Shown: positions 44,981 to 53,930 of the stretch, in pieces
Numbering within the stretch: the first letter of the stretch is position 1
How the letters are laid out: the number at the start of each line of letters is the position of its first letter
Assembly: GCF_031348265.1 (NCBI RefSeq)
Contig: NZ_CP133771.1
Coordinates: 4,712,001-4,776,000, forward strand
Length of the DNA stretch: 64,000 bases
Reading direction: 5' to 3'
Origin: Streptomyces collinus
Lineage (GTDB): Bacteria; Actinomycetota; Actinomycetes; Streptomycetales; Streptomycetaceae
Notes under the pieces: generated by a model
What the model saw: the letters and a program-made list of their open reading frames with translations, nothing else
Database searches by the model: none
Told to the model about the DNA's origin: nothing
Translations under genes and position numbers: made by a program

Positions 44981-45739
44981 TCACCGCGGCTCCGGCGGGC
45001 GCTGGCGCGGCATGTTCGGCCGGGTCCCGCCGTGCGGCGGCACCGGGAACCGTCCGTTCACCCCTGGCTCGGGTCCGCGGCCCGGACCCGGGAAGACGAC
45101 CGTCTGGAGCCCCGCCGGCGCGGCACACCCCGACCGGAACTCGCCCATCCAGTCGGCGGTCTCCACCCGCACCAGTTCCGTCATGTCCTCGGAGAACCTC
45201 CGCAGCACCCCGAGGCACCGCTCGGCGGCCTCGCCGGCCGTGCCCTCCGCCGGGCCGAGCACCTCCCGCACGCTCTCCGCCGCCCAGTCGAACTGCAACG
45301 CCTGAAGTCGCCGCTGCACGGCCTGCGCGGTGGCCACGTCCCGCATCCACCCCGACGTCACCCCGAAGTACCGGTCGACGGCCATGCAGGCCGCCCCCGC
45401 CAGCAGCGCCAGACACCCCCACGGGGCGACCCCGCCCGCGACCCCGGTCAGGTCCAGCAGGGGAAGCGCCACCCCGGTGACCGCCCCGGCCGCGGTCCCG
45501 CAGCGCAGCACCCGCGCGCACCGCCGCTTCCACACCCGGTCGGCGAGATACCAGGCCGCCGTCCGCAGCGCCCCGCGCTCCACCCACCGGTACAGCTCGT
45601 CCAGCCGGACCGCCGGCTCGCCCCAGTCCCCGAGCGGGAAGACCCGCCCCGTCAGATCGCCCGGCCGCAGCCCGGCCGCAGCCTGCTCGCCCCGCCCGTC
45701 CTGAGGCGGCCCCTCGGGCTGCATCTCCGGCTGACCCAC
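44981..45739 (-). CDS. SLATT-like two-TM protein
   Basis: A 252-residue protein. LDELYRWVERGALRTAAWYLADRVWKRRCARVLRCG is followed by two closely spaced TM helices (GAVTGVALPLLDLTGV and GCLALLAGAACMAVDRYFG) and then a coiled helix VATAQAVQRRLQALQFDWAAESVREVLG. This helix-2TM-helix layout is that of SLATT domains, predicted pore-forming effectors in bacterial nucleotide-signalled conflict systems, though no nucleotide-generating partner is adjacent. The C-terminus is Pro/Gly-rich. GTG 45739 has GAGGAG six bases upstream. It converges with the PstS-like gene (seven bases between stops). Confidence 0.7.
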   Translation of the reverse strand: MGQPEMQPEGPPQDGRGEQAAAGLRPGDLTGRVFPLGDWGEPAVRLDELYRWVERGALRTAAWYLADRVWKRRCARVLRCGTAAGAVTGVALPLLDLTGVAGGVAPWGCLALLAGAACMAVDRYFGVTSGWMRDVATAQAVQRRLQALQFDWAAESVREVLGPAEGTAGEAAERCLGVLRRFSEDMTELVRVETADWMGEFRSGCAAPAGLQTVVFPGPGRGPEPGVNGRFPVPPHGGTRPNMPRQRPPEPR

Positions 45740-46015
45740 CCGGCACTCCTCACTGACCACGAATGACCACGTACGGTTCACTCACCGATCACGCTGCGCG
45801 ATGGACGAAAACCCGCCTCCGGAACGCGCCCGACCCTTCCTACCCCCCAATGGGTGGCGAAGACGTAGCTTTCGCCTCTTTTCCGCCCGGAAGTATTCCT
45901 TGATCGGGTATAGGGCGCGAGCGGGACTCACTCGAAAGAGTGCTGGGGCGACGGCAGCCCCGACCACGTAGGCTCGTGCCGAACGGGAAAACCCGTACCG
46001 AGCAAGGAGCTGATC
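45740..46015. promoter_or_regulatory. Divergent promoter region of the ybaB-recR operon
   Basis: 276 bp without a gene between the SLATT-like gene and ybaB. The centre (45870-45930) is AT-richer than the surroundings and contains GGGTATAGGG, a possible -10 region for ybaB, but no well-spaced -35 box stands out. I see no repeat. Confidence 0.4.
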
Positions 46016-46357
46016 GTGATCCCCGGTGGTGGCCAGCCCAATATGCAGCAGCTGCTCCAGCAGGCCCAGAAGATGCAACAGGACCTGGCACAGGCGCAGG
46101 AGGAACTGGCGCAGACGGAGGTCGACGGGCAGGCGGGCGGCGGTCTGGTGACGGCCACCGTCACCGGCGCCGGAGAACTGCGCGCCCTGAAGATCGACCC
46201 GAAGGCGGTGGATCCCGAGGACACCGAGACCCTCGCCGACCTGGTCGTGGCGGCCGTCCAGGCGGCCAACGAGAACGCGCAGACGCTCCAGCAGCAGAAG
46301 CTGGGCCCGCTCGCACAGGGTCTGGGCGGCGGCGGCATCCCCGGCCTGCCGTTCTGA
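46016..46357 (+). CDS. YbaB/EbfC nucleoid-associated protein
   Basis: A 113-residue DNA-binding protein. NMQQLLQQAQKMQQDLAQAQEELAQTEVDG is the N-terminal coiled helix, VTATVTGAGELRALKIDPKAVDPEDTETLADLVVAAVQAANENAQ the conserved dimer core. It lies immediately upstream of recR, the standard pairing in bacteria, where it is thought to shape DNA or aid repair. A Gly-rich tail ends the protein. GTG start with AAGGAGCTGATC upstream. Confidence 0.93.
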   Translation: MIPGGGQPNMQQLLQQAQKMQQDLAQAQEELAQTEVDGQAGGGLVTATVTGAGELRALKIDPKAVDPEDTETLADLVVAAVQAANENAQTLQQQKLGPLAQGLGGGGIPGLPF

Positions 46358-46451
46358 CCCGGCTCACCGCCTTCCTCACAGAGGCGGCAGACAACTACGG
46401 TACGTACGGGACGGTGCGTACCGACCCCGAAGACCCAGGAAGGGCAGTCCG

Positions 46452-47051
46452 TTGTACGAAGGCGTGGTCCAGGACCTGATCGACGAGCTGGGGCGGCTGC
46501 CCGGCGTCGGTCCGAAGAGCGCCCAGCGGATCGCCTTCCACATCCTCCAGGCCGAGCCGACCGACGTACGGCGCCTCGCGCAGGCCCTGATGGAGGTCAA
46601 GGCGAAGGTCCGCTTCTGCGCGACCTGCGGCAACGTCGCGCAGGAGGAGCTGTGCAACATCTGCCGCGACACCCGCCGCGACCCGGCCGTCATCTGCGTG
46701 GTCGAGGAGCCGAAGGACGTCGTGGCGATCGAGCGCACGCGTGAGTTCCGCGGCCGCTACCACGTCCTGGGCGGCGCGATCAGCCCGATCGACGGGGTGG
46801 GCCCCGACGACCTGCGCATCAGGGAGCTCCTGGCCCGCCTGGCGGACGGGACGGTCACCGAGCTGATCCTGGCCACGGACCCGAACCTGGAGGGCGAGGC
46901 GACGGCGACGTACCTCGCCCGCATGATCAAGCCCATGGGCCTGAAGGTCACCCGCCTGGCCAGCGGCCTCCCGGTGGGTGGGGACCTGGAATACGCGGAC
47001 GAGGTCACCCTCGGCCGCGCCTTCGAGGGGAGACGACTCCTAGATGTCTGA
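46452..47051 (+). CDS. recR: Recombination protein RecR
   Basis: A 199-residue recombination mediator working with RecF and RecO in gap repair. Helix-hairpin-helix LGRLPGVGPKSAQRIAF at the N-terminus, the C4 zinc finger FCATCGNVAQEELCNICRD (Cys56, 59, 68, 71), the Toprim domain from VICVVEEPKDVVAIE and the C-terminal Walker-B-like region with LASGLPVGGDLEYADEVTLGRAF are complete. It begins TTG. The stop overlaps the next gene by eight bases. Confidence 0.97.
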   Translation: MYEGVVQDLIDELGRLPGVGPKSAQRIAFHILQAEPTDVRRLAQALMEVKAKVRFCATCGNVAQEELCNICRDTRRDPAVICVVEEPKDVVAIERTREFRGRYHVLGGAISPIDGVGPDDLRIRELLARLADGTVTELILATDPNLEGEATATYLARMIKPMGLKVTRLASGLPVGGDLEYADEVTLGRAFEGRRLLDV

Positions 47052-47703
47052 CGCCACGCTGCACGCGACCGACCAGAACCCGGACGATTTCGCGGTCCAG
47101 ATCGCGGACCAGATCGAGAGCTTCCTGGTCGCCGTCACGGAGGTCGCCAAGGGCGACGAGCCGGAATCGGCCGTGCCCTTCCTCCTCCTGGAGGTCTCCC
47201 AACTCCTCCTGGCCGGCGGCCGGCTCGGCGCGCACGAGGACATCGTGCCCGACGAGCGCTACGAACCCGACTCGGGCCCCGAGCCGGACGTCGACGAGCT
47301 CCGCGAGAACCTGGCCCGCCTGCTGGACCCGATCGACGTCTACTCCGAGGTCTTCGACCCCTACGAGCCCCGCAAGGCCCCGGTCCCGGCCCGCATCTCC
47401 GACGACCTCACGGACGTCATCACGGACCTGCGCCACGGCATGGCCCACTACCGGGCGGGCCGCACCACGGAGGCCCTGTGGTGGTGGCAGTTCTCCTACT
47501 TCTCCAACTGGGGCTCCACCGCCTCGGCGAGCCTGCGGGCCCTCCAGTCGGTCCTCGCCCACGTCCGCCTCAACCAGCCCCTCGCCGAACTCGACGGCCT
47601 GGACACGGACCAGGCCATGGGCGACGACACCCTGGAGATCGAGGCGGGCCGCGTGATGGTCGAGGAGATCGCGGAGCCCTTGGGGCTGCGCCCGGCGAAG
47701 TAG
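47044..47703 (+). CDS. DUF5063 family protein
   Basis: A 219-residue acidic helical protein of the DUF5063 family, marked by FAVQIADQIESFLVAVTEVA, LLLEVSQLLLAGGRLGAHEDIVPDERYEPD, DVYSEVFDPYEP and LRHGMAHYRAGRTTEALWWWQFSYFSNWGSTASASLRALQ. No reaction known. It overlaps recR by eight bases and completes the conserved ybaB-recR-DUF5063 operon of actinobacteria, which suggests a DNA-linked or housekeeping job. Confidence 0.88.
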   Translation: MSDATLHATDQNPDDFAVQIADQIESFLVAVTEVAKGDEPESAVPFLLLEVSQLLLAGGRLGAHEDIVPDERYEPDSGPEPDVDELRENLARLLDPIDVYSEVFDPYEPRKAPVPARISDDLTDVITDLRHGMAHYRAGRTTEALWWWQFSYFSNWGSTASASLRALQSVLAHVRLNQPLAELDGLDTDQAMGDDTLEIEAGRVMVEEIAEPLGLRPAK

Positions 47704-47707
47704 CCGG

Positions 47708-48544
47708 TCAGATCCGAACGGCCGTGCCGGTGACGCCGATTCCGCCGGCCGGGTCCGCCGGCACCGTCACCGTGATCGTGCTCGGGCGGCCCATGTCCGC
47801 TCCCTGGTGGATCGTCAGGGTGGCGGGTACCGGGACGAGTTCGAGTTCCCTGAGGTAGCCGCCGAACGCGGCCGCCGCCGCCCCGGTCGCCGGGTCCTCG
47901 GTCACGCCGCCGGGCGGGAACGGGTTGCGGGCGTGGAAGACGGTGGGGGACTCGCGCCAGACGAGGTCGATCGTGGTCCAGTCCCTGCGGGCCATGAGGG
48001 CGGTGAGCGCGGGCATGTCGTAGTCCAGGTCCGCCAGCCGGTCCCGGGTCGCGGCGGCGATCACCGGGTGCCAGGCGCCAGCGAAGGCCACCCGGGGCGG
48101 CAGGGCCGGGTCCAGGTCCCCGGCGGACCAGCCGAGGATCGCCAGCAGTTCGGCGAAGTCGGCCTCGTCGAGGGGGACCGTGCGCGGGGCGACGCTCACC
48201 AGGGTGGCCACGAGGGTGCCGTCCGCCGCCCGGTCCGTGGTGACGGTGACCAGGCCCGCCGCGGTGCGCAGCAGCAGCCGCCCGGTGCCGTGCCGCTCCG
48301 CGTGGGCGACGGCGGTGGCGATCGTGGCGTGGCCGCAGAACGGCACCTCGGCGAGCGGGCTGAAGTACCGGACGTCCAGGGAGCCGTCGCACGCGTCCCG
48401 TACGAACGCGGTCTCGGAATAGCCCACTTCGGCCGCCGTCGCCAGCATCGCCGCGTCGTCGGCACCGCTCGCGTCGAGCACCACCCCGGCAGGGTTGCCG
48501 CCCCGGGGATCGCTGCTGAACGCCACGTAGCGCAATATCTCCAT
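47708..48544 (-). CDS. PhzF-family isomerase-like protein
   Basis: A 278-residue protein with the PhzF/diaminopimelate-epimerase-type duplicated fold. GGNPAGVVL, the catalytic Glu44 in GYSETAFV, VRYFSPLAEVPFCGHATIATA and the second-half RNPFPPGG.TEDPATGAAAAAFGGYL and IHQGADMGRPSTI are all present. No phenazine genes lie nearby, so it is probably one of the many PhzF-like proteins with an unassigned isomerase role. It converges with the DUF5063 gene. Confidence 0.9.
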   Translation of the reverse strand: MEILRYVAFSSDPRGGNPAGVVLDASGADDAAMLATAAEVGYSETAFVRDACDGSLDVRYFSPLAEVPFCGHATIATAVAHAERHGTGRLLLRTAAGLVTVTTDRAADGTLVATLVSVAPRTVPLDEADFAELLAILGWSAGDLDPALPPRVAFAGAWHPVIAAATRDRLADLDYDMPALTALMARRDWTTIDLVWRESPTVFHARNPFPPGGVTEDPATGAAAAAFGGYLRELELVPVPATLTIHQGADMGRPSTITVTVPADPAGGIGVTGTAVRI

Positions 48545-48715
48545 GCCCAGACGGTAGCGCCCGAACCCCGGTCACGCAGCGTGATTTGGCGGCTCCTTGT
48601 ACGGGCCCTGGACGCGCGCTGTACGGCCCCTAACCGGTGAAACGCGAGGCTGGAGTCACTTCCACCGCGGAGAACGCGGAGGCAAGCCGACTCCCCTCGA
48701 TCCCACGGAGATGTC

Positions 48716-49243
48716 ATGGACCGTCGCCCCGCCCGCCGGCGCATAGCCGCAGCCGCCACTGCCACCGCAGTCCTGGCCGCGGGCACCTTCGCCCTCGGTG
48801 CCGGGGTCGCCGGAGCAGCCCCCGCGAGCAAGGGCGGCAAGCACGCCAAGCCGGTGACCAGGACGCAGGTGCTCGCGCTGTTCGACCAGTGGAACGCCGC
48901 GCTGCAGACCGGCGACCCGAAGAAGGTCGCCGACCTGTACGCGAAGGACGCGGTCCTGCTGCCGACGGTCTCCAACCAGGTCCGCACGGACAGAGCCGGC
49001 ATCGTCGACTACTTCGAGCACTTCCTGCAGAACAAGCCGCAGGGCACGAAGATCGAGTCCGTCGTCAACGTCCTCGACCGCGACACCGTCATCGACACCG
49101 GCGTGTACGCCTTCGAGCTCACCGACCACGACACGGGCGCGAAGAGCACCGTCAAGGCCCGCTACACCTACGCCTACGAGAAGCAGCCGAACGGGAAGTG
49201 GCTGATCGTGAACCACCACTCCTCGAAGATGCCGCAGGGCTGA
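48716..49243 (+). CDS. Secreted SnoaL/DUF4440-like protein
   Basis: A 175-residue exported protein. Signal peptide: MDRRPARRR, hydrophobic stretch, VAGAAPA. Twin Arg in an RR-rich n-region leaves Tat export possible. The mature domain is the SgcJ/EcaC type of the NTF2 fold: LALFDQWNAALQTGDPKKVADLYAKDAVLLPTVSNQVRTDRAGIVDYFEHFL ... TYAYEKQPNGKWLIVNHHSSKMP. It may bind a small hydrophobic ligand. Convergent with the sensor kinase gene by six bases. Confidence 0.85.
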   Translation: MDRRPARRRIAAAATATAVLAAGTFALGAGVAGAAPASKGGKHAKPVTRTQVLALFDQWNAALQTGDPKKVADLYAKDAVLLPTVSNQVRTDRAGIVDYFEHFLQNKPQGTKIESVVNVLDRDTVIDTGVYAFELTDHDTGAKSTVKARYTYAYEKQPNGKWLIVNHHSSKMPQG

Positions 49244-49249
49244 GCCGGG

Positions 49250-50608
49250 TCAGCCGCCGCTCCGGTGGGACGCCCGTAGCGTGATCGTCACGCACAGGCC
49301 GCCGCCGGGAGCGTCCGTCAGCGCCACGGTCCCGCCGTCGTCCGTCGCCAGTTGCCTGACGACGGCGAGACCGAGGCCGGAGCCGGACTTCCCGGTCAGG
49401 CCCTGGCCGCGCCAGAAACGGTCGAAGGCACGGGACTTCTCGGCGTCCGACATGCCGGGCCCCTCGTCCAGGACCGACACCCCCACCACATCGCCCCGGG
49501 GCTCCACCCGCACGGTGATCGTCCCGCCGTCGGGCGAGACCTCCAGGGCGTTCGAGAGCACGTTGTCCAGCATCTGGTCCAGATGACCGGAGCTGGCCAG
49601 CACAGACGGCCGGCCGTCGGTACTCCCCCTGAGCGCGATGGTGACTCCGCGCTCGTCGGCGGCCGGCCTCCACACGGCGAGCCGCTCCCGCACGATGTCC
49701 ATCAGCGGGAGCGGCTCGGCCGCCGTCACCTTCGCCTCGGCCCGGGCCAGCACCAGCAGCCCGCTGACCAGCCGGCTCATCCGCACGACCTCCGCCGTGG
49801 CCTGCTCCACGTCCTCCCGGACGAACTCGTCGTCGACGCCGTCCGCGATGTTGTCCAGGGACAGCCGCAACGCCGTGAGCGGGGTGCGCAGTTGGTGGGA
49901 GGCGTCCGCGACGAAGATGCGCTGGGCCGCGATCAGGGTGTCCAGGCGTTCGGCGCCCTGGTTGAGGGTGCGCGCCAGGGTCTGGGTCTCGGGCGGGCCC
50001 GTCACGGGGGAGCGGGCCGTCAGATCGCCGTCGCTGAACTTGCTGGCCATGTCGTTGAGCTGGCGCAGCGGCCGGGTGAGGCGCCGGGCCACCGCGACGC
50101 CGAGCAGGGCGGCCACTCCGAGGACGAGCACGGCGAGGACCGCCCGGAAGCCCCAGATCTGCCACAGCCGGCTGGTCATCTCGTCGGTCGAGTACAGGAT
50201 GCGCACGGCGCCGACGACCCGGTCCGTGCCGGCCGCGCGGGCCGGCACCGTGATCTGCAGTTCCGGGCCCCAGATGAAGGAGGAGCCCCAGTCGGTCGTG
50301 GACCCGCCCTCCTTCAACGCCCTGGCCAGGGCGGTGTCCGCCGTCGGCCGCGGCAGGTCCGCCGGGCAGCTCGCGGTGCGGGTCACCTGGATCTCGTCGT
50401 CGTAGGCCTTGGCCATCTCCTCCAGCGCCCGGCAGGAGGCGGCCCGGCCGTCGCCCAGCAGCAGGGCCATGGCGTCGGCCTCGCGCAGGACGGACGACCT
50501 GGTGTCGTCCCGCAGCTGGTCCGTGAGCGTGAACGCCACCGGCACGGTGAACAGCGCGATGGCGACCGCGACGAGCAGGACGTAGCTGCGGACGAGCTGG
50601 CGGATCAT
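49250..50608 (-). CDS. HAMP-type sensor histidine kinase
   Basis: A 452-residue kinase. TM1 (about residues 9-29), extracytoplasmic sensor (30-150, two Cys at about 59 and 81), TM2 (about 155-175), HAMP RRLTRPLRQLNDMASKFSDGD, HisKA ADASHQLRTPLTALRLSLDN with H238, then ATPase with LDQMLDNVLSNALEVSPDGG (N), DEGPGMSDAEKSRAFDRFWRG (G1/F) and GSGLGLAVVRQLA (G2). ATG 50608 overlaps the upstream response regulator stop by four bases. The signal is unknown. Confidence 0.93.
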   Translation of the reverse strand: MIRQLVRSYVLLVAVAIALFTVPVAFTLTDQLRDDTRSSVLREADAMALLLGDGRAASCRALEEMAKAYDDEIQVTRTASCPADLPRPTADTALARALKEGGSTTDWGSSFIWGPELQITVPARAAGTDRVVGAVRILYSTDEMTSRLWQIWGFRAVLAVLVLGVAALLGVAVARRLTRPLRQLNDMASKFSDGDLTARSPVTGPPETQTLARTLNQGAERLDTLIAAQRIFVADASHQLRTPLTALRLSLDNIADGVDDEFVREDVEQATAEVVRMSRLVSGLLVLARAEAKVTAAEPLPLMDIVRERLAVWRPAADERGVTIALRGSTDGRPSVLASSGHLDQMLDNVLSNALEVSPDGGTITVRVEPRGDVVGVSVLDEGPGMSDAEKSRAFDRFWRGQGLTGKSGSGLGLAVVRQLATDDGGTVALTDAPGGGLCVTITLRASHRSGG

Positions 50609-51309
50609 GAGGCGGTGCCGTCCCCGCCGGTGTCCTTCGCGATCTCCAGCCGGAAGCCGACCCCGCGCACCGCCTCGATGGCGATCGCGCCCGCGAGCTT
50701 GCGCCGCAGCGCCGCCACGTGCACGTCCAGCGTCTTCGTCGGGCCGAACCAGTTCGCGTCCCAGACGGCTTCCATGATCTGCTCGCGCGACATCAGCGCC
50801 CCGGGCTCCTCGGTGAGGAAGGCCAGCAGGTCGTACTCCTTGGGCGCGAGGGCGACCTCCTCGCCGTCCAGGCGCACCCGGGCGGCCTTGCGGTCGATCG
50901 TCAGGCGGGTGCCGTAGCGGTCGGGGCCGGCGTCGGGCGTGCCCGCGGGGGGCTGGGGCCGCGTGCGGCGCATGACGGCCCTTATCCGGGCGATGACCTC
51001 CCGGACGCCGAACGGCTTGGAGACGTAGTCGTCCGCGCCCAGCTCCAGGCCGACCACCCGGTCCGTCTCGTCGCTGCGGGCGCTGATCACGATGATCGGG
51101 ACGTCGCCGCGCTCGCGCAGCGCCTTGCAGACGTCGAGGCCGTCGGTGTCCGGCAGGCCGAGGTCGAGCAGGACGACGTCGTAGGGACCCTCGTGTGCGA
51201 GGGCCGCCCCGCCCGTGGTGACCCACTCGACCTCGAAGCCGTAGCGCCTGAGGCCACGGCGCAGGGACTCGGCGACCGGTTCATCGTCTTCCACCAGGAG
51301 TACGCGCAC
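50605..51309 (-). CDS. OmpR-family response regulator
   Basis: A 234-residue regulator: receiver with LLVEDDEPVAESL, phosphoacceptor D49 in VVLLDLGLP and K in DDYVSKPFGVREVIARI, then a winged helix with LAPKEYDLLAFLTEEPGALMSREQIMEAVWDANWFGPTKTLDVHVAALRRKLA. First gene of the two-component operon, transcribed away from ask. GTG start. Confidence 0.93.
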   Translation of the reverse strand: MRVLLVEDDEPVAESLRRGLRRYGFEVEWVTTGGAALAHEGPYDVVLLDLGLPDTDGLDVCKALRERGDVPIIVISARSDETDRVVGLELGADDYVSKPFGVREVIARIRAVMRRTRPQPPAGTPDAGPDRYGTRLTIDRKAARVRLDGEEVALAPKEYDLLAFLTEEPGALMSREQIMEAVWDANWFGPTKTLDVHVAALRRKLAGAIAIEAVRGVGFRLEIAKDTGGDGTAS

Positions 51310-51431
51310 AGCCGAACCCTAGTGCTTGAAAGTTGTGTGACCGGGACCGAGGCTCGTGCGATTGTGACGCCGGGCACTTTCCCGAGTGGCCGGTGCCCAG
51401 ATGGGCATGAGCGACTCTGGACGGGCGGCCC

Positions 51432-51454
51432 GAGATCTCACCATGCGATATCGC
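51432..51454. promoter_or_regulatory. Two palindromes in the ask upstream region
   Basis: GAGATCTC (51432-51439) and GCGATATCGC (51445-51454) are perfect palindromes five bases apart, about 90 bp before the aspartokinase start and 120 bp from the divergent regulator start. TAGACT at 51478-51483 could be a -10 box. A dimeric regulator, perhaps the adjacent OmpR-type protein, could bind here. Confidence 0.4.
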
Positions 51455-51543
51455 GGAGGGGTTTTTCGGACGCTCGTTAGACTGAGCCGACCGCGGTACG
51501 AATGCGTATGAGCGGATAGAGACGGATTGAGCGAGGAGCGCAC

Positions 51544-52821
51544 GTGGGCCTTGTCGTGCAGAAGTACGGAGGCTCCTCCGTAGCCGATGCCGAGGGCATC
51601 AAGCGCGTCGCCAAGCGGATCGTGGAAGCGAAGCAGAACGGCAACCAGGTGGTTGCCGTGGTTTCCGCGATGGGCGACACGACGGACGAGCTGATCGATC
51701 TCGCCGAGCAGGTTTCCCCGATGCCTGCCGGGCGCGAGCTCGACATGCTGCTGACCGCCGGAGAGCGGATCTCCATGGCCCTGCTGGCCATGGCGATCAA
51801 AAAGCTGGGCCACGAGGCCCAGTCGTTCACCGGCAGCCAGGCGGGTGTCATCACCGACTCGGTCCACAACAAGGCCCGGATCATCGACGTCACGCCGGGC
51901 CGGATCAAGACCTCGGTGGACGAGGGCAACATCGCGATCGTGGCCGGTTTCCAGGGCGTCTCCCAGGACACCAAGGACATCACCACCCTCGGCCGCGGCG
52001 GCTCCGACACCACGGCGGTGGCTCTCGCGGCCGCCCTCGACGCCGACGTGTGCGAGATCTACACCGACGTCGACGGCGTGTTCACCGCCGACCCGCGCGT
52101 GGTGAAGAAGGCCCGGAAGATCGACTGGATCTCCTTCGAGGACATGCTCGAACTGGCGGCGTCCGGGTCGAAGGTGCTGCTCCACCGCTGTGTGGAGTAC
52201 GCCCGCCGGTACAACATCCCGATCCACGTCCGGTCCAGCTTCAGCGGACTCCAGGGGACCTGGGTCAGCAGCGAGCCGATCAAGCAAGGGGAAAAGCAGG
52301 TGGAGCAGGCTCTCATCTCCGGTGTCGCGCACGACACCTCCGAGGCCAAGGTCACGGTCGTCGGCGTGCCGGACAAGCCGGGCGAGGCGGCCTCGATCTT
52401 CCGCACGATCGCCGACGCCGAGATCAACATCGACATGGTCGTGCAGAACGTGTCCGCCGCCTCCACGGGCCTGACGGACATCTCCTTCACGCTGCCGAAG
52501 ACCGAGGGCCGCAAGGCCATCGACGCGCTGGAGAAGAACAAGGCCGGCATCGGCTTCGACTCGCTGCGCTACGACGACCAGATCGGCAAGATCTCCCTGG
52601 TCGGCGCCGGCATGAAGACCAACCCGGGTGTCACGGCCGACTTCTTCACGGCCCTGTCCGACGCGGGCGTGAACATCGAGCTGATCTCGACCTCCGAGAT
52701 CCGCATCTCGGTCGTCACCCGCGCCGACGACGTGCCCGAGGCCGTCCGTGCGGTGCACTCCGCGTTCGGGCTCGACTCCGACAGCGACGAGGCCGTCGTC
52801 TACGGGGGCACCGGCCGCTGA
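51544..52821 (+). CDS. ask: Aspartokinase (alpha, with internal beta start)
   Basis: A 425-residue kinase phosphorylating aspartate, first step to lysine, threonine and methionine. KYGGSSVADAEGIKRVAKR at the N-terminus, LTAGERISMALLAMAI, GRGGSDTTAVALAAALDAD and EIYTDVDGVFTADPRVV define the catalytic domain. Two ACT domains (VTVVGVPDKPGEAASIF and ISLVGAGMKTNPGVTADFF) allow feedback control. GTG 52300, with AAGGGG shortly upstream, would give a 173-residue beta subunit as known for Streptomyces and Corynebacterium enzymes. The stop overlaps the asd start by one base. Confidence 0.96.
   Translation: MGLVVQKYGGSSVADAEGIKRVAKRIVEAKQNGNQVVAVVSAMGDTTDELIDLAEQVSPMPAGRELDMLLTAGERISMALLAMAIKKLGHEAQSFTGSQAGVITDSVHNKARIIDVTPGRIKTSVDEGNIAIVAGFQGVSQDTKDITTLGRGGSDTTAVALAAALDADVCEIYTDVDGVFTADPRVVKKARKIDWISFEDMLELAASGSKVLLHRCVEYARRYNIPIHVRSSFSGLQGTWVSSEPIKQGEKQVEQALISGVAHDTSEAKVTVVGVPDKPGEAASIFRTIADAEINIDMVVQNVSAASTGLTDISFTLPKTEGRKAIDALEKNKAGIGFDSLRYDDQIGKISLVGAGMKTNPGVTADFFTALSDAGVNIELISTSEIRISVVTRADDVPEAVRAVHSAFGLDSDSDEAVVYGGTGR
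52300..52821 (+). CDS. Internal start: aspartokinase beta subunit
   Basis: In frame with ask. AAGGGG at 52286-52291 and the GTG at 52300 make a usable initiation site for the C-terminal 173 residues, which are just the regulatory ACT pair. Alpha2beta2 aspartokinases made from in-frame overlapping genes are established for this family in actinobacteria. Here only the sequence of the site is seen. Confidence 0.55.
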   Translation: MEQALISGVAHDTSEAKVTVVGVPDKPGEAASIFRTIADAEINIDMVVQNVSAASTGLTDISFTLPKTEGRKAIDALEKNKAGIGFDSLRYDDQIGKISLVGAGMKTNPGVTADFFTALSDAGVNIELISTSEIRISVVTRADDVPEAVRAVHSAFGLDSDSDEAVVYGGTGR

Positions 52822-53930
52822 TGGCCGATCTCCGACAGGACGCCCGGACCGTACGGTCCGGGCGTCCGACGCTTGCCGTGGTGGGGGCGACCGGAGCCGT
52901 CGGCACGGTCATGCTCCGGATCCTGTCCCAGCGGGCGGACGTCTGGGGCGAGATCCGGCTGATCGCCTCCCCGCGCTCGGCGGGCCGCAAGCTGACCGTG
53001 CGCGGCGAGGAGACCGAGGTCCTCGCGCTCACGGAGGAGGCCTTCGACGGGGTCGACGTCGCCATGTTCGACGTCCCCGACGAGGTCGCCGGGCGGTGGG
53101 CGCCCATCGCCGCGGCCAAGGGCGCGGTGGTGGTCGACAACTCCGGCGTGTTCCGGATGGACCCGGACGTGCCGCTCGTCGTGCCCGAGGTCAACCCGCA
53201 CGCCGTGCGGATGCGCCCGCGCGGGATCATCGCCAACCCCAGCTGCACGACGCTCTCCATGATCGTGGCCCTGGGCGCGCTGCACGCCGAGTTCGGGCTG
53301 CGCGAGCTGGTCGCCTCCTCGTACCAGGCCGTCAGCGGCGCCGGGCGCGAGGGCGTGGCGACGCTGCGGCAGCAGCTGTCCCTGGTCGCCGGCACGGAGC
53401 TGGGGACCAACCCCGGCGACGTACGGCGGGCCGTCGGGGACCACACCGGGCCGTTCCCGGAGCCGGTCGCGCTGAACGTCGTGCCCTGGACGGGTTCGGC
53501 GTGCGAGGACGGCTGGTCGTCGGAGGAGCTGAAGGTACGGGACGAGTCCCGCAAGATCCTCGGCCTGCCGGGCCTCCCCGTGGCCGTCACCTGTGTCCGG
53601 GTGCCGGTGATCACCACGCACTCCCTGACCGTGCACGCCCGCTTCGAGGGCGAGGTCACCGTCGACAAGGCCCGCGAGATCCTCGCCACGGCGCCCGGTG
53701 TCGTGCTGTTCGACAACCCGGCCGCGGGGGAGTTCCCGACGCCGGCCGACGTGGTCGGCACCGACCCGACGTGGGTCGGGCGGGTCCGTCGGGCGCTGGA
53801 CGACCCGACGGCGCTCGAACTGTTCGTCTGCGGGGACAATCTCCGCAAGGGCTCCGCGCTCAACACCGCGCAGATCGCCGAGCTGGTCGCCGCCGAGCTG
53901 CCCCGGCCGGTCACCGATCGGTTTTCGTGA
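52821..53930 (+). CDS. asd: Aspartate-semialdehyde dehydrogenase
   Basis: A 369-residue NADPH enzyme reducing beta-aspartyl phosphate to aspartate semialdehyde, the step after ask. Seen: VVGATGAVGTVMLRIL (nucleotide loop), SPRSAGRKL, DNSGVFRMDPDVPLVVPEVN, the catalytic Cys142 in ANPSCTTLSM, YQAVSGAGREG and VITTHSLTVHARFE. Slightly longer N-terminus than most homologues. ATG overlaps the ask stop. The pair is the conserved actinobacterial ask-asd operon. Confidence 0.96.
   Translation: MADLRQDARTVRSGRPTLAVVGATGAVGTVMLRILSQRADVWGEIRLIASPRSAGRKLTVRGEETEVLALTEEAFDGVDVAMFDVPDEVAGRWAPIAAAKGAVVVDNSGVFRMDPDVPLVVPEVNPHAVRMRPRGIIANPSCTTLSMIVALGALHAEFGLRELVASSYQAVSGAGREGVATLRQQLSLVAGTELGTNPGDVRRAVGDHTGPFPEPVALNVVPWTGSACEDGWSSEELKVRDESRKILGLPGLPVAVTCVRVPVITTHSLTVHARFEGEVTVDKAREILATAPGVVLFDNPAAGEFPTPADVVGTDPTWVGRVRRALDDPTALELFVCGDNLRKGSALNTAQIAELVAAELPRPVTDRFS

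Noticed and set aside
44981..45739. Complete SLATT-based defence system
   Set aside because: No cyclic-nucleotide synthase, SLOG or reverse-transcriptase partner is encoded nearby, so only the domain resemblance is kept.
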